From assembly GCA_011525265.1 (NCBI GenBank), contig WTHV01000233.1:1-5370 (forward strand): a stretch of DNA of 5,370 nucleotides, in the 5' to 3' direction. Source of the stretch: Alphaproteobacteria bacterium (lineage in GTDB: Bacteria > Pseudomonadota > Alphaproteobacteria > Puniceispirillales > Puniceispirillaceae). Positions 4,859-5,370 of this stretch are shown one piece after another. A program made the translations under genes and the position numbers. Every line of letters starts with the position of its first letter. The first letter of the stretch is position 1. The notes under the pieces were generated by a model. It had not been told where the DNA came from and ran no database searches. It saw only the letters and a program-made list of their open reading frames with translations.

Positions 4859-4906
4859 CACCCCTCCTGTTTCAAGAAAGGTGTTTACACGCAAAATCAA
4901 GGGGTG
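4859..4906. repeat. Long-range inverted repeat in the divergent intergenic region
   Basis: CACCCCT (4859-4865) and AGGGGTG (4900-4906) are perfect inverted copies 34 bp apart. Two smaller symmetric units lie between them: TTTC-AA-GAAA (4870-4879) and GTGT-TT-ACAC (4881-4890). The region 4750-4933 holds no credible gene. The nested symmetry could be a folded RNA leader, a small RNA or paired protein sites. Confidence 0.4.
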
Positions 4907-4933
4907 TAATACAGTGGCAGTTTCAATGATGAT

Positions 4934-4956
4934 GGCTTATCGATAAGCCTTATAAT
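4934..4956 (+). promoter_or_regulatory. 16-bp perfect palindrome abutting a perfect -10 box before the complex I gene
   Basis: GGCTTATCGATAAGCC (4934-4949) is a perfect palindrome without spacer. One base later TATAAT (4951-4956) matches the -10 consensus fully. A -35 at normal distance would fall at 4927-4933 (TGATGAT), a poor match. The palindrome therefore fills the spacer of a promoter lacking a good -35, the layout expected of an activator- or repressor-controlled promoter. Start near 4963 would leave only about 7 nt before the ATG at 4970. Confidence 0.55.
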
Positions 4957-4969
4957 GACAGGATGAGTG

Positions 4970-5275
4970 ATGAAAGCGCGTATTTACCAACCTGCGAAGA
5001 CATCTATGCAGTCTGGCCGCTCAAAGACAAAGAGATGGGTGCTAGAGCATCCGCGCTCTTCTGCGGTAAAGCCTGATAATCTTATGGGCTGGCAATCATC
5101 ATCTGATACACAGCGACAAGTGCGTATATATTTTGCGACCAAAGAAGAGGCCATTGCCTTTGCAGATGCAAAAAATATCGCTTTTGAAGTTCGTGAACCA
5201 AAGGTGCGTAACTTGCGCCTTAAGACTTATGCAGATAATTTTGCATATGACAGGAAAGGCGCTTGGACACATTAA
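4970..5275 (+). CDS. NDUFS4-like accessory subunit of respiratory complex I
   Basis: The 101-residue protein matches the ETC complex I conserved-region family (NDUFS4, the 18-kDa AQDQ subunit in mitochondria). In alphaproteobacteria such as Paracoccus, this subunit is part of NADH:ubiquinone oxidoreductase, on the cytoplasmic peripheral arm. Visible marks: ARIYQPAKTSMQSG (3-16), W23, DNLMGWQSSSDTQRQV (36-51), AIAFA (61-65), YADNF (87-91) and the terminal WTH (99-101). Length is typical for the bacterial form, which lacks the mitochondrial targeting extension. The ATG at 4970 is preferred over GTG at 4967, because AGGA (4960-4963) lies 6 nt before it. It stands alone, away from a nuo operon, as is common for these accessory subunits. 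Its promoter region carries a striking palindrome, and a stem overlaps its stop codon. Confidence 0.95.
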   Translation: MKARIYQPAKTSMQSGRSKTKRWVLEHPRSSAVKPDNLMGWQSSSDTQRQVRIYFATKEEAIAFADAKNIAFEVREPKVRNLRLKTYADNFAYDRKGAWTH

Positions 5276-5280
5276 GCGCC
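5258..5280 (+). other. Hairpin across the stop codon of the complex I subunit gene
   Basis: GGCGCTT (5258-5264) and AAGCGCC (5274-5280) are perfect 7-bp inverted copies around a 9-nt loop, and the stop codon TAA (5273-5275) sits at the loop-proximal end of the right arm. No T run follows (CAAAAATG), so it is not a normal intrinsic terminator. It might protect the mRNA 3' end or be a processing site before tRNA-Arg. Confidence 0.5.
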
Positions 5281-5283
5281 CAA

Positions 5284-5315
5284 AAATGCACGTGATAATA
5301 AATGCATGTGATAAT
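5284..5315 (+). repeat. Tandem 16-bp repeat (two copies) just before tRNA-Arg
   Basis: AAATGCACGTGATAAT (5284-5299) is followed directly by AAATGCATGTGATAAT (5300-5315), differing at one position. Each copy ends in GATAAT, 5 of 6 to a -10 box; the second is preceded by TG as in extended -10 promoters. Only the first copy would start transcription (about 5306) upstream of the tRNA; the second would start it inside the tRNA. Confidence 0.75.
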
Positions 5316-5318
5316 AAT

Positions 5319-5370
5319 GGCTCCGTAGCTCAACTGGATAGAGCAGCTGACTTCTAATCAGCAGGTTGGG
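5319..5370 (+). tRNA. tRNA-Arg (anticodon UCU), 3' part outside the window
   Basis: The acceptor 5' strand GGCTCCG (5319-5325) is followed by the D arm with GCTC/GAGC. The anticodon stem 5346-5350/5358-5362 (GCTGA/TCAGC) encloses CTTCTAA with anticodon TCT at 5353-5355. The sequence ends in the variable region, so the T arm and acceptor 3' strand are missing. UCU reads the AGA/AGG arginine codons. Confidence 0.95.

Noticed and set aside
4963..5076. 37-codon frame starting at the ATG at 4963, overlapping the complex I gene
   Set aside because: The ATG would coincide with a possible leaderless start, but the translation looks arbitrary and the overlapping frame is clearly the conserved NDUFS4-like protein.
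5133..5357. 74-residue plus-strand frame
   Set aside because: It runs out of frame through the complex I gene and then into tRNA-Arg, so it is a shadow.

Overview
The window looks like a stretch of chromosome from a fairly AT-rich alphaproteobacterium. The strongest pointers are an NDUFS4-type accessory subunit of respiratory complex I, which among bacteria is essentially an alphaproteobacterial and mitochondrial trait, and an NhaA antiporter of the variant type with Gly-Lys-Glu in the usual Gly-Leu-Glu motif. I cannot place it more precisely from sequence alone. No transposase, integrase, phage gene, CRISPR array or toxin-antitoxin pair is visible. The layout is that of an ordinary core genome with short intergenic regions and scattered single tRNA genes.

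Left part (1-546). The 3' two thirds of a tRNA-Glu(UUC) is followed by an intrinsic terminator. Next comes a 61-residue cysteine-rich protein whose start lies 7 nt behind a perfect TATAAT, so its mRNA may be leaderless. It is followed by a complete miniature transcription unit (promoter, Shine-Dalgarno, 32-codon membrane peptide, terminator).

Minus-strand cluster (2411 down to 551). nhaA (Na+/H+ antiporter) is followed by a 45-residue single-helix membrane protein and a SufU/IscU-type Fe-S scaffold protein. Spacings are 48 and 19 nt, so they may share a transcript. nhaA has a candidate promoter in the 94-bp divergent gap, with an 8-bp inverted repeat just inside the predicted transcript.

Plus-strand pair (2506-4080). 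A histone-deacetylase-superfamily amidohydrolase with all catalytic residues is followed after 15 nt by a secreted DUF192 protein with its own Shine-Dalgarno.

Right part (4081-5370). A complete tRNA-Pro(UGG); a minus-strand gene for a small exported two-cysteine protein; a divergent intergenic region rich in short symmetric elements, including a perfect 16-bp palindrome next to a perfect -10 box; the NDUFS4-like gene; a 16-bp tandem repeat; and the 5' part of a tRNA-Arg(UCU).

I found no convincing new multi-gene system. The points most worth a second look are three small unassigned proteins (32, 45 and 61 residues), the exported two-cysteine protein, the palindrome/-10 arrangement before the complex I gene, and an unusual second cysteine beside a predicted zinc/sulfur-binding cysteine of the Fe-S scaffold protein.
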